Part shown: in pieces, positions 1-8,741 of the stretch
Position numbering within the stretch: the first letter of the stretch is position 1
Layout: each line of letters starts with the position of its first letter
The notes under the pieces: model-generated
Seen by the model: only the letters and a program-made list of their open reading frames with translations
What the model was told of the DNA's origin: nothing
Database searches by the model: none
Assembly: GCA_038135065.1 (NCBI GenBank)
Contig: JAYPWI010000006.1
Location: forward strand, 1-64,000
Length of the DNA: 64,000 nt
Origin: JAYPWI01 sp038135065
GTDB taxonomy: Bacteria > Actinomycetota > Acidimicrobiia > Acidimicrobiales > Poriferisodalaceae
Direction: 5' to 3'
Program-made: the position numbers and the translations under genes

Positions 1-62
1 ACGTATTGCAGGTCGTCACCAAAGACCTCGTAGTCGATCTCGTGGCTGGTGTTGGCTGGCAT
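1..62 (-). CDS. AIM24 / TIGR00266-like protein, N-terminal 20 residues only
   Basis: This minus-strand gene starts with ATG (complement of 60-62) and runs off the left edge. The visible protein begins MPANTSHEIDYEVFGDDLQY, which matches the characteristic opening of the TIGR00266/AIM24 family (SHEIDYE.FGDD.Q). A GGGAAG ribosome-binding site precedes the start. The family forms beta-rich, tryptophan-RNA-binding-attenuator-like folds with no firmly known bacterial role. It is divergent from the hydrolase at 205. Only about 20 residues are visible, so the family call rests on that opening motif. Confidence 0.6.
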   Translation of the reverse strand, partial: MPANTSHEIDYEVFGDDLQY

Positions 63-175
63 GGCTTCCCGCTTTCGGCTCCAGGGACATCGAAACGAGC
101 GCCCACCGCACCTGGTGCGCCGAACCCTCGTCGACGGGGAAACGCTAGGGGACGCGAGGCCCCCTCGTGGCCACA

Positions 176-181
176 TAAGGT
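176..181 (+). promoter_or_regulatory. Candidate -10 element TAAGGT
   Basis: TAAGGT lies 8 nt before an in-frame ATG at 190 and 23 nt before the better ATG at 205, which has its own AGGGGG ribosome site. Transcription starting near 188 would give either a leaderless mRNA or a leader just long enough for that site. No convincing -35 is visible. Confidence 0.35.
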
Positions 182-204
182 CTGGGCACATGAAGGGGGA
201 CGCC

Positions 205-1275
205 ATGACCGACCATCTCGTACTTCCCGGACGCCTCGGCAATCCGGACATGACCCTGGCCGAGGACCCGCGGGCGGATCCCCGCATGATCGCCACCCTG
301 GCCCCCATGGGCCTGGCCGGTCAGGCCCCCGGTTCACCCATCGGGGCCGATGCTCCCATCGAGGACATCCTCCGCCTCCAGATGGCGGCCGAGGAGGGCT
401 TCTCGACCATGGGCACCGTGCTCACCGCCGGGCTCGACCCCATCGAGGGGGTGATCCGAGAGACCGAGGTCATCACCGGGGTGGACGGAAACGACATCAC
501 CCTGTTCGTTCACCGCCCTGCGTCAGCCAGCGAGCCCCGCCGCGGACTGCTACATCTCCACGGCGGTGGCATGGCCATTCTCGAAGCTGCCGGGCCGGGC
601 TATCAGCGGTGGCGCGACGAGCTGGCGTCCCGGGGTCTGGTGGTGGTCGGCGTCGAGTTCCGCAATGCGGCGGGCAAGTTGGGCCCCCATCCCTTCCCGG
701 CCGGTCTCAACGACTGCTCTTCGGGGTTGGCCTGGTTCCACGAGAACCGCGACCGCCTCGGTGTCGACAAGATCGTGGTGTCGGGTGAATCGGGCGGGGG
801 CAACCTGACCCTGGCCACCACGCTCAAGGCAAAGGCTGACGGCAACCTGGATCGGATCGCCGGGGTGTACGCCCAGTGCCCCTACATCTCCAACCTCTAC
901 GGCACCGGCGACCCGAACCTGGTGTCGCTGGAGGAGAACGCCGGCTACTTCCTCGGTGGCGACACCATGGCCGTGCTGGCCCGCACCTACAGCCCCGACG
1001 GATCCGCTGACACCAATCCGCTGGCCTGGCCGTATCACGCCTCGGTCGAGGACCTCACCGGCCTGCCCCCACACGTCGTGTCGGTCAATGAGCTGGACCC
1101 GCTGCGAGACGAGGGGTTGGCCTATTACCGCAAGCTGTTGGCTGCCGGTGTCTCGGCAGTGGGGCGGACCGTCCACGGCACCTGCCATGCCGGGGACTGC
1201 CTGATGTACCAGTCGCTACCCGACGTGGTGGACGCGACCCTGCGGGACATCGTGAGCTTCGCCAACGGGTTGTGA
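205..1275 (+). CDS. Alpha/beta hydrolase, hormone-sensitive-lipase type (family IV esterase)
   Basis: This 356-residue cytoplasmic carboxylesterase-type hydrolase carries the HSL-family oxyanion motif HGGG at residues 119-122 and the nucleophile elbow GESGG with Ser196. The rest of the triad is probably Asp298 (in NELDPLRDEG) and His328 (in HGTCHAG). Length is normal for the family, which has an N-terminal cap region. The start at 205 is chosen for AGGGGG at 193-199; an in-frame ATG at 190 is possible. The substrate is unknown. It lies 10 bp from the end of the convergent monooxygenase gene, so ester hydrolysis after Baeyer-Villiger oxidation is an attractive but unproven partnership. Confidence 0.9.
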   Translation: MTDHLVLPGRLGNPDMTLAEDPRADPRMIATLAPMGLAGQAPGSPIGADAPIEDILRLQMAAEEGFSTMGTVLTAGLDPIEGVIRETEVITGVDGNDITLFVHRPASASEPRRGLLHLHGGGMAILEAAGPGYQRWRDELASRGLVVVGVEFRNAAGKLGPHPFPAGLNDCSSGLAWFHENRDRLGVDKIVVSGESGGGNLTLATTLKAKADGNLDRIAGVYAQCPYISNLYGTGDPNLVSLEENAGYFLGGDTMAVLARTYSPDGSADTNPLAWPYHASVEDLTGLPPHVVSVNELDPLRDEGLAYYRKLLAAGVSAVGRTVHGTCHAGDCLMYQSLPDVVDATLRDIVSFANGL

Positions 1276-1285
1276 GAACGGGGGG

Positions 1286-2944
1286 CTACGACCCGCCCCC
1301 GGCTACTGCGGCTCCCACTGACCCCTGGGCCGACTGGGCAGCATCGAACACGAACCCTTCGAAGCCCTGCTCGGCGATCTCGTCGAGCCGGTCGAAATAC
1401 CGCGAACCCATGGGATGGGCAAGGAACTGCCGTGGCTTGCCGGGGATGTTGGCCCCCGTGTACCACGACTTCGTTCTCGGGTACAGGGTCCGGTTGGCCA
1501 GGTCTCCAACCTCGGTGTCCCACAGCGCTTCGGCGTCCTCGGTGGGCTCCATGGACGTCAGCCCGGCATCGTCGAGGTGGCGGATACACCGGCCGATCCA
1601 CGCCGTCTGACGTTCGCCCCCCAACGGCATGGTGAACAGCACACCCGGTGAGCCGGGGCCATGGATCATGAACAGGTTGGGGAAGCCGGCGATGGTCATA
1701 CCGAGATAGGTGTCGAATCGTTCACCCCACTTGTCACGCAGTCGCATCCCGCCACGGCCTTGGGGGTCGAGCTTGAGCATCGAACCGCTGACTGCGTCGA
1801 ACCCGGTGGCCAGCACCAACATGTCGATGGGGTGCTCGCCCTCGGCGGTGACCACGCTCGTCTCGGTGAACGACTGGATCGGGTCCTCTCGGAGGTCCAC
1901 CAGGGTCACGTTGTCACGGTTGTAGGTCTCGAAGTACCCGTTGTCGAGAATCAGCCGCTTCGTGGCGAAGTGGTAGTCGGGGGTGAGCTTCCGGGCCGTG
2001 TCGGGATCCTCGACGATGTCCTGGATCTTGCCCTTGACGAACTCACCGATCTCGAGGTTCAACTCCTCGTCGACCAGCACCCCGGTATAGCTGTCGATGG
2101 AGAGGTGGATACCGCCCCGTTCCCACATCTCCTCGTAGCGCTGCTGCCGCTCCTCGGCCGTGTGATCCCAGGCCTTGAGCCGAGTGGTCGGGAAGGGCCA
2201 GCCCCCGCGCCGGTTCATCGACTCCCGCAGGTTCGCCCAATCGTCCCGGAAACCCTGGAGCTCGTCGTCGGAGATGGGCCGGTTACGGGCCGGCAACGAG
2301 TACTGGGCCGTGCGCTGGAAGACGGTGACATGGGCCGCCGTCTTGGCGATCTCGGGAATGGACTGCACCCCCGAGGACCCCGTGCCGATCACGGCGACCC
2401 GCTTGCCTTCGAACGAGACGGGCTCATGGGGCCAGCGGCCGGTGTGGTACAGCTCACCGGCGAAGTCATCGATCCCGGGGTAGTCGGGCTTGTTCGCCAC
2501 GAACAAGGCACCGGTGGCGCAGATCAGGAAGCGGGCGGTCACCCGGTCTCCCTGGGCGGTCTCCACCGTCCACCGCTCGGAGGCCTCGTCGAACCGTGCA
2601 TCCTCGATCCAGGTATCGAACTGGATGTCCCGCAACAGGTCGAAGCGGTCGGCCACGTGCTCGAGGTACGCCAACACGTCGGGGCCTGCCGTCTGGGTCT
2701 CCTTCCACTGCCACTCGTCGACCAACTCCTGGCTGAACGTGTAGCCGTAGAACGGACTGCTCGGCGCATCGACCCGGGCTCCCGGGTAGCGGTTGTACCA
2801 CCAGGTACCGCCCACCCCGCTGGCCCCGTCGAAGACCCTCACCGACAGCCCCATGTCGTCCCGCAGGTGGTGCAGGGCGTACAGGCCGCCGAATCCGGCT
2901 CCGATGACGACCGCGTCGTAGTCGGCAATTGTTGTGTCGCTCAC
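1286..2944 (-). CDS. Flavin-containing Baeyer-Villiger-type monooxygenase
   Basis: This 552-residue FAD- and NADPH-dependent monooxygenase belongs to the class I Baeyer-Villiger group. The FAD Rossmann motif GAGFGG is at residues 15-20, the BVMO fingerprint FAGELYHTGRWP at 161-172, and the NADPH Rossmann motif GTGSSG at 187-192. GTWWYNRYPGARVD near 46-59 is typical of cyclohexanone-, steroid- and phenylacetone-monooxygenase relatives. It starts with GTG, preceded by GAGGGAG at good spacing. Such enzymes insert oxygen next to a carbonyl to give esters or lactones; the ketone substrate cannot be read from sequence. The convergent neighbour is an esterase and the next gene upstream is an amidohydrolase on the same strand, 93 bp away. 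Confidence 0.93.
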   Translation of the reverse strand: MSDTTIADYDAVVIGAGFGGLYALHHLRDDMGLSVRVFDGASGVGGTWWYNRYPGARVDAPSSPFYGYTFSQELVDEWQWKETQTAGPDVLAYLEHVADRFDLLRDIQFDTWIEDARFDEASERWTVETAQGDRVTARFLICATGALFVANKPDYPGIDDFAGELYHTGRWPHEPVSFEGKRVAVIGTGSSGVQSIPEIAKTAAHVTVFQRTAQYSLPARNRPISDDELQGFRDDWANLRESMNRRGGWPFPTTRLKAWDHTAEERQQRYEEMWERGGIHLSIDSYTGVLVDEELNLEIGEFVKGKIQDIVEDPDTARKLTPDYHFATKRLILDNGYFETYNRDNVTLVDLREDPIQSFTETSVVTAEGEHPIDMLVLATGFDAVSGSMLKLDPQGRGGMRLRDKWGERFDTYLGMTIAGFPNLFMIHGPGSPGVLFTMPLGGERQTAWIGRCIRHLDDAGLTSMEPTEDAEALWDTEVGDLANRTLYPRTKSWYTGANIPGKPRQFLAHPMGSRYFDRLDEIAEQGFEGFVFDAAQSAQGSVGAAVAGGGS

Positions 2945-3037
2945 CAGGCGCTCCCTCGGTTGTGGCCGGCCATATGGTGGCCCAATTCCGGTGTCGGCGC
3001 CTCACCGCAGCGGGCGCCACACATCATCTGGCCCCGG

Positions 3038-4186
3038 TCAGGCGGCGGTGGCCGCCAGATCGTCACCCCCGACGGGGAGGACGGACGTGTCCATCCCGTA
3101 CAGGCGAGCCGTGTTGTCGCACAGGATGTCGCGCGTCTGCTGATCGGTCAGGTTGGCTGCATGCTCGTCGAGCAGTTCCTGACTCCAGGGCCAGGTGCTG
3201 TCCGAGTGGGGGAAATCGTTGGCCCACAGCAGGCGCTCGTGGTTGACGTCGTTGACCATCTTGAAGGCCACCCAGTCGTCCTGGAACGTGGTGTAGATGT
3301 GCTCCTTGAAGTACTCGCTGGGCAGCTTGGAGAGTTCCTGGCCCGGCGGCAGCCAGAAGCGGTGCCGCTTGTACGCGTGGTCCATTCGATACATGTAGTG
3401 GGGCACCCAGCCGGCGTCGGCTTCGACGCACACCACCCGCAGACCGGGATTGCGTTCGAACACCCCACCGAAGATGAGGGTGCCCATGATGTCCTGGTTG
3501 GCCCTGATGATGGTCATGAAGGCGTTGGCCTTGGGACCCCGGGGCTTGCCGCTTTCCTTGGTGGTCAGGATGTGCCAGCTCAGCGGCATGTCGAGGTCGA
3601 TGGCCGCCTGCCAGAAGGGGTCCCAGCGGGGGTCGTCGAAATCGAACTCGGTGTGGGGGTTGCCCGACATCATCACCCCGCGCAGACCCTGGTCTTTCAT
3701 GGCCACCATGTCGTCGATGGCCTCCTCGACGGTGTGCAGGGCTGTCTGGCCAATGCCCAAGAGGCGGGCCGGGTCCTCGGCGCAGTATTCGGAGATCCAC
3801 CGGTTGTAGGCCTCGAATGAGGCCCGCTTGTAGTCGGCATCGGGGTGGTTGCACAGCACCATCCCGACCGACGGGTAGATGATCTCGGCGGACACCCCGT
3901 CCCGGTTCTGGTCGGCGATCCGGTAGGTGGGATCCCAGCCACTACGCGGCAGGTCTTCGAAGTTGGCCTTGGGGTTGAGTTCTTCGGGCAGCTTGCCCGC
4001 TGCGGCGATGAGGCCCATCGGGATCGTTCGCTTCATCCCGTCGATGATGTAGAGGGCTCCCTTGTCACCGCCCGGCTCGATCCGCGGTGCGATGTCGCGG
4101 TACTTGGGCTCGATGTAGTCGGTGTACGTATTCGGCGCCTCGCTGATGTGCGAGTCGGCCGAGATGATCGGGTAGTCGACCTTCAT
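3038..4186 (-). CDS. Amidohydrolase-family metal-dependent hydrolase (Amidohydro_2)
   Basis: This 382-residue TIM-barrel enzyme belongs to the ACMSD/amidohydrolase-2 group. ADSHISE near residues 10-16 is the N-terminal metal-site region, LSWHIL supplies a mid-barrel His, and NDFPHSDSTWP carries the conserved late Asp. Members of this group are decarboxylases or hydrolases acting on aromatic or ring-cleavage acids. The start is the ATG at 4186 because AGGAGGGG lies immediately upstream; a longer frame upstream has no support. It is transcribed in the same direction as the monooxygenase gene and diverges from an MFS transporter, which fits a small catabolic unit. The substrate is unknown. A related but clearly distinct paralogue is at 36466-37590. 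Confidence 0.88.
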   Translation of the reverse strand: MKVDYPIISADSHISEAPNTYTDYIEPKYRDIAPRIEPGGDKGALYIIDGMKRTIPMGLIAAAGKLPEELNPKANFEDLPRSGWDPTYRIADQNRDGVSAEIIYPSVGMVLCNHPDADYKRASFEAYNRWISEYCAEDPARLLGIGQTALHTVEEAIDDMVAMKDQGLRGVMMSGNPHTEFDFDDPRWDPFWQAAIDLDMPLSWHILTTKESGKPRGPKANAFMTIIRANQDIMGTLIFGGVFERNPGLRVVCVEADAGWVPHYMYRMDHAYKRHRFWLPPGQELSKLPSEYFKEHIYTTFQDDWVAFKMVNDVNHERLLWANDFPHSDSTWPWSQELLDEHAANLTDQQTRDILCDNTARLYGMDTSVLPVGGDDLAATAA

Positions 4187-4281
4187 GGTGTCCCCTCCTG
4201 GATGCTCCCTGTGCCCCGTCGACAACGCTAGCGGTTCCGACGGCCGCCCTCACGATCGCACGAGGTGGTAGCAAAACAGGA

Positions 4282-5499
4282 GTGACAGGCCCATTCCAAC
4301 GACTTCGCAGGGCCGAACACCTATTGGTGTTGTGTGGGGCGACATTCATGGTGATGGCCGGCCAGGGTGTGGTCACCCCCGTCCTTCCCCTCTACGCCGC
4401 CGAGTTCGGGGTCGGTGCCACCATGGTGGGGCTGACCCTGACAGTGTTCGCCCTGGCCAGGCTGATCCTCAACATTCCTGCGGGAATGGCCGCCGACCGA
4501 TTCGGGCGGCGCATCCTGCTCGTCGGTGGGCCCATCGTCACGTCGATCGGCATGTTCGGATCGGGATTGGCCGGTGACATCTGGACCCTGCTGGCCTGGC
4601 GGTTCGTGGCCGGAGCCGGTTCGGCGTTGTACATGAGCGGGGCCATGATCTACCTGATCGACATCGCCCCGCCGGACCAGCGGGCCCGCTACGTCGCCAC
4701 CAACCAGTGGGCCCTCAGCGTCGGGGTGGCCCTCGGGCCCGGGCTCGGCGGGCTGGTCGCCGAGCGGTACGGCCTCCACATGCCGTTCCTGGTGGTGGGG
4801 GTCGGGGGGATTGCCACCGCCGCCTACGCAGCCATTCGCCTCCCCGAGACGCTCCACCTGACACAGGATGCCGACATCACGGCAACCGACAGCACCGGTG
4901 GTGACCTGAGCATCGCCTCGTTCGTGACCAGCCGCCGCTTCCTCTTGGTGGCCATGGTGTCGGCGACCGTCTTCATGGCCCGAGCCGGCACCAGAGCCAC
5001 CCTCATCCCCCTCCATGCCAACCGGGAACTCGGCTGGGGGCCCGGGGAGATCGGCATGGTGTTCACGGTGACCGGCCTCATGACCCTGTTCACCCTCATG
5101 CCCGCTGCCTGGGCCAGCGATCGCCTGGGACGGCGTGCCGTGATCGTGTTCTCCGGGGTGGTGGCCGGCATCGGAACAGTCATCGTCGGCCTGAGCGATG
5201 GAGCCACCCTGTTCGTGGTGGGCAACGTGGTGATGATCCTGGGCACGGGCACGGCCGGCCCTGCTCCGGCCGCCTACGTGGCCGACATCGCGCCGCCCCG
5301 GATGCGAGGGGTCGCCGTTGCCCTGTACCGCTCGGCTGGCGACATCGGCTTCCTGGCGGCACCCCCACTGCTGGGACTGCTCGCCGAGACGGTCTCCATC
5401 CCGGCCGCCATGGTGGTCAGCGCTGTGCTCCTCAGCGGCGCCGCAGTCGGGTTCGCCGTCGGATCGCGCCACGACCCCGCAGCGGGGCGACGTACCTGA
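4282..5499 (+). CDS. MFS transporter, 12 transmembrane segments
   Basis: This 405-residue major facilitator protein has about twelve hydrophobic segments. The loop 2-3 signature is ADRFGRRILLVGG and its second-half counterpart is SDRLGRRAV. The GTG start at 4282 is preceded by AGGA almost touching it, so the true start may be slightly different, but the first membrane segment begins within 15 residues. MFS proteins of this kind export drugs or take up small organic acids. The divergent gene is an amidohydrolase, hinting at substrate uptake or product export for that enzyme. The transported compound cannot be inferred. Confidence 0.9.
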   Translation: MTGPFQRLRRAEHLLVLCGATFMVMAGQGVVTPVLPLYAAEFGVGATMVGLTLTVFALARLILNIPAGMAADRFGRRILLVGGPIVTSIGMFGSGLAGDIWTLLAWRFVAGAGSALYMSGAMIYLIDIAPPDQRARYVATNQWALSVGVALGPGLGGLVAERYGLHMPFLVVGVGGIATAAYAAIRLPETLHLTQDADITATDSTGGDLSIASFVTSRRFLLVAMVSATVFMARAGTRATLIPLHANRELGWGPGEIGMVFTVTGLMTLFTLMPAAWASDRLGRRAVIVFSGVVAGIGTVIVGLSDGATLFVVGNVVMILGTGTAGPAPAAYVADIAPPRMRGVAVALYRSAGDIGFLAAPPLLGLLAETVSIPAAMVVSAVLLSGAAVGFAVGSRHDPAAGRRT

Positions 5500-5526
5500 G
5501 CGGACCGCTCGGTACACGGGCTGCAG

Positions 5527-5532
5527 TATCGT
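5527..5532 (+). promoter_or_regulatory. Candidate -10 element TATCGT for the Gfo/Idh/MocA gene
   Basis: TATCGT is 9 nt upstream of the ATG at 5542 and no Shine-Dalgarno sequence intervenes, consistent with a leaderless or near-leaderless transcript. Confidence 0.4.
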
Positions 5533-5541
5533 CCACCGGTC

Positions 5542-6492
5542 ATGACCCATCGCGTCGGCATCATCGGGCTGGGAACCGTGGGATCCCGGTTCGTCGAGCA
5601 GTTCAACCTCCACCCAGCCTTCGATCTGGTTGCGGCGTGGGATCCCGATGACGGGGCGTGCGAAGCCCATGGTTCGCAGGTCGCCATTGCCGACGATGCG
5701 GCCGCCGTCATCGACACGGCCGATCTCGTCTACATCGCCGTCCCGCCCTTGCATCATGCGGGCTACGTCCATGCATGCTTGGCCGCCGGTTCAGCGATCT
5801 TCTGCGAGAAGCCGCTCGGTATCGACGTGGCCGAGAGCCGGGCCCTAGTGGCCGCGGTGGAGTCTGCCGAGCGACGCGCCGCAGTCAACTTCGTCTTCGG
5901 CGCCGCCCCCTCGGCCCGTCAGCTTCAAGAGGAGGTGGCAGCCGGGAAGATCGGCGACGTGGTGCGAGCCGACCTGCGCCTCCACTTCTCGGAGTGGCCT
6001 CGCGCGTGGCACGCGAAGGCCGAATGGCTCACCCTGCGCGACCAGGGTGGTTGGGTCCGGGAGGTCGTCTCTCACTTCGTCTTCCTGGCCGCCCGCATCC
6101 TGGGCGACCTCAGGCTGGAGGCCCACGACGTCGATTATCCCGATGGGACGCAGGGCACGCTCAGCGAGACCTGGGCGTCGGCTCGCTGGGACGCAGCGGT
6201 GGCTCCACTGATGCTCTCCGGCACCTCGACGGGTGGTGGAACCGACGTCGTGGATCTCACGATCCGGGGCTCGGAGGGCGCACTGAGAATCTGGGACTGG
6301 TACCACCTCCAGGCCGACACGGGCAGTGGTTGGGGAGATGTGTTCTCCGCGGATCGGGCGACCCTCGCAGCGGCCGCCTACGCCCGCCAGCTCGACCAGC
6401 TGGCCGCCATGATGGACGGAAACGACCACAGCCTGGCCACCTTCGCCGAGGCCCTGGCCGTTCAGGAACGCATCGAACAACTGCTGGCTTGA
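5542..6492 (+). CDS. Gfo/Idh/MocA-family NAD(P)-dependent oxidoreductase
   Basis: This is a 316-residue soluble dehydrogenase. The N-terminal Rossmann fold starts at once with GIIGLGTVG (residues 6-14). The family motif CEKPLGID puts the conserved Glu-Lys-Pro at 89-91, as expected for the catalytic lysine region. The C-terminal alpha/beta domain is of usual length. The family oxidises or reduces sugars, inositols and related polyols, and a few members act on biliverdin or dihydrodiols. It is flanked by MFS genes on both sides and has no sugar-specific neighbours, so the substrate is open. Confidence 0.9.
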   Translation: MTHRVGIIGLGTVGSRFVEQFNLHPAFDLVAAWDPDDGACEAHGSQVAIADDAAAVIDTADLVYIAVPPLHHAGYVHACLAAGSAIFCEKPLGIDVAESRALVAAVESAERRAAVNFVFGAAPSARQLQEEVAAGKIGDVVRADLRLHFSEWPRAWHAKAEWLTLRDQGGWVREVVSHFVFLAARILGDLRLEAHDVDYPDGTQGTLSETWASARWDAAVAPLMLSGTSTGGGTDVVDLTIRGSEGALRIWDWYHLQADTGSGWGDVFSADRATLAAAAYARQLDQLAAMMDGNDHSLATFAEALAVQERIEQLLA

Positions 6493-6500
6493 CGGGCCGT

Positions 6501-7721
6501 TCAGAGACGGCGCAGTTCTGGATGGCGGGCCTGCCACACCACGACGATGGCCAGACCGACCACGACGCTGATGGTGACCGCCCAGCGCGGATCCGTCTGA
6601 CGAGCCAGGAGCCCGAGGGTGAAGTTGCCGAAGGGCAGGGCGCCGATGGCCATGCTGAGCGCCCCCAGAGCACGACCCCGCATCTCGGGTTCGACCATTG
6701 ACACCACGAGCGCCGACTGGGTCGTCCCGAAGCCCGAGCCGAGGAAACCGGCAATCAGCAGGGCCGCCAGGGCAGCCGGGTACCACCGGAGCTGGGAGAA
6801 CAGGATGAGGAAGGACATGGCGCCGACCACCCCACCGATGTGGAGCGCCCCTCGCCGTTCGGGCTGCAGCCGGGCGACCACCAACGACCCGGTCATGGTT
6901 CCGGCCCCGATGGCGGCAGCCAACAGACCGGCCAGCAACGGGCCGACGCCGAGACGCGCCGCGAACACCGGAACGAGGGGCACGAAGGCGTAATAGAAGA
7001 AGTTCATCACGATGGTGAACACCAGGAAGCGACGCAGGGTCGGGTTGTCGACGAGAAGGCGATACGACGCCCGCAGTTCCTCCCGGACACTCCTCGTCGC
7101 GTCGGGCACCCGGACCAGACGGGTCCCCGCCATCATGAAGGCCCTGATCAACGACCCGGCGGCCAACAGGTAGACCACGCAGATGCCGGCGTAGACGCCG
7201 TCGACCCCCATGACCTCGATGACCGCTCCCCCGGCGACGGAGCCGACCATGGAGCCAGCGTGGAGGGCGAAGGTCTCCATGGCTGCTGCATTGGTGAGGA
7301 GGGCCACCCCGGCCAGCTCGTAGGCCAACGAGCGGCGCGTGGTCATGTCGATCACGTTGCCCACCCCGATGAGGAAGACGAACACGTAGGTGGAGGCCAC
7401 GGGCCAGAACTCACCCCGCACGCAGAGGGCCATGACACCACTCAGCGGCGCGAGGGTCACGAGTGCAACGGCGACCACCCGGCGCCCATCCACTCGGTCG
7501 GCCAGCGTGCCGGCCAACAGACCGCCGAGGAACATGGGCGCAGTGAAGGCAGCCCCGACGAGTTGGACACGTAATGGGTCGCCCGTGAGCTCGTTGAGCC
7601 AGTAGCTGCTGGCGAAGACGGCCATCCAGCGGGCGATGTGCCAGATCAGGCCGGTGGCCCACAGCGGCCGGTAGCCCGTGACATCGAATGCCCGCCTGGC
7701 CCCCGATACGGGGCCCGACAT
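6501..7721 (-). CDS. MFS transporter (MFS_3 / EntS-like)
   Basis: This 406-residue, 12-segment membrane protein has the layout of the MFS_3 exporters (enterobactin-exporter-like): FDVTGYRPLW before segment 1, ADRVDGRRV in loop 2-3, and a second half beginning around RRFLVFTIVMNFF. The start at 7721 is preferred because it lies 16 bp downstream of the aldolase stop; a longer frame to 7811 would overlap that gene. The ribosome site is weak, so coupling to the aldolase gene is likely. The two genes probably form one minus-strand operon. Confidence 0.85.
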   Translation of the reverse strand: MSGPVSGARRAFDVTGYRPLWATGLIWHIARWMAVFASSYWLNELTGDPLRVQLVGAAFTAPMFLGGLLAGTLADRVDGRRVVAVALVTLAPLSGVMALCVRGEFWPVASTYVFVFLIGVGNVIDMTTRRSLAYELAGVALLTNAAAMETFALHAGSMVGSVAGGAVIEVMGVDGVYAGICVVYLLAAGSLIRAFMMAGTRLVRVPDATRSVREELRASYRLLVDNPTLRRFLVFTIVMNFFYYAFVPLVPVFAARLGVGPLLAGLLAAAIGAGTMTGSLVVARLQPERRGALHIGGVVGAMSFLILFSQLRWYPAALAALLIAGFLGSGFGTTQSALVVSMVEPEMRGRALGALSMAIGALPFGNFTLGLLARQTDPRWAVTISVVVGLAIVVVWQARHPELRRL

Positions 7722-7737
7722 CAGCCGTGCACCAGGA

Positions 7738-8526
7738 TCAATAGATCCGGCTCGAACCGTCCCCGGGACCGCCCTCCCGAGCGGTGGCCAGGTCTCGGGC
7801 AGCTCCGCCACCGAGGGCGAGCGCGTCGCCGCTCACCGTCTGCATCCGGAAGCCTTTGGCCCGTCGGTCACCGGCCAGCGATGCCGTGGAGTGGATGCCC
7901 GGCACCACGCCGTGCGCCTCGCACCGAGCCACGATGTGTTCGAGGGTGTCCTTGTAGTCGCCGTTGTCGTCGCTGTAGCCCGGTCCGAACCCATAGCTGA
8001 TCGACAGGTCGGCCGGTCCGACGTAGATGGCGTCGATGCCGTCGACGGAGAGGATGTCGTCGATAGCTTCCACGGCAGCCCGTGTCTCGATCATCGGGAT
8101 GCAGGCCGTGATGTCGTTGGCCCGATCGAAATACCCGGCCCCCTCCCGGGCACCGATCATGATCGGCCCGAAGCTGCGAGCACCCAGGGGCGGGTACTTC
8201 ACGGCATTGACGGCGGCCTGGGCCTCCTCGGGGGAGTTGCACATGGGGATGATCACCCCGCGGGCACCTGCATCGAGCACCCGACCGATGATGCCCGGCT
8301 CGTTCCATGGGACCCGCACGATGGGAGTGCTGGTGCCCACATGCTCCATGACCTGCAGCATCTGCATGGCCGCCTGGTAGTCGGCCACCCCGTGCTGCAT
8401 GTCTACGCACACGTAGTCGTATCCGGCCCGCGAGCACACCTCGGCCGAGTGGGTCGAAGCCATCGAGAGCCACGTTCCCAGCGTCTCGCCACCCGCAGCC
8501 CAGGTCTCCATCATCGAATTCGGCAT
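7738..8526 (-). CDS. HpcH/HpaI-family class II aldolase
   Basis: This 262-residue enzyme belongs to the 2-keto-3-deoxy-acid aldolase/citrate-lyase-beta-like family. Visible active-site elements are DMQHG with His45, RVPW with the catalytic Arg71, the metal ligands Glu147 (in MIETRAA) and Asp173 (in GPADLSISYG). Members cleave 4-hydroxy-2-oxo acids (for example 4-hydroxy-2-oxoheptanedioate) to pyruvate or another oxo acid plus an aldehyde. The start is the ATG at 8526, preceded by GGGGGA. It precedes an exporter-like MFS gene in the same direction. The exact hydroxy-oxo-acid substrate is not deducible. Confidence 0.9.
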   Translation of the reverse strand: MPNSMMETWAAGGETLGTWLSMASTHSAEVCSRAGYDYVCVDMQHGVADYQAAMQMLQVMEHVGTSTPIVRVPWNEPGIIGRVLDAGARGVIIPMCNSPEEAQAAVNAVKYPPLGARSFGPIMIGAREGAGYFDRANDITACIPMIETRAAVEAIDDILSVDGIDAIYVGPADLSISYGFGPGYSDDNGDYKDTLEHIVARCEAHGVVPGIHSTASLAGDRRAKGFRMQTVSGDALALGGGAARDLATAREGGPGDGSSRIY

Positions 8527-8741
8527 CGGTCCCCCGTGGTTGTGAGCCCGACGATCAAGCCGGGCCTCGCCATCGTAAACGGAAGGGCGGCTTGCGGGGA
8601 GCCCGGAGCACATTGGGATCGCCAACCGGCCTTCACCGAGGAGACGGGCGGCCTCGAAAATTCCTCTGAGGATGAGTCTGCTGTCAATGCCGAGATTGCT
8701 GTCGTTGGCCGAAGGCCCATGCTCGATGAGGGTGCCGGGCC

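Noticed and set aside
1661..3820. A 719-codon plus-strand frame opposite the monooxygenase and amidohydrolase
   Set aside because: The minus-strand proteins carry full cofactor and metal motifs; the plus-strand product has none.
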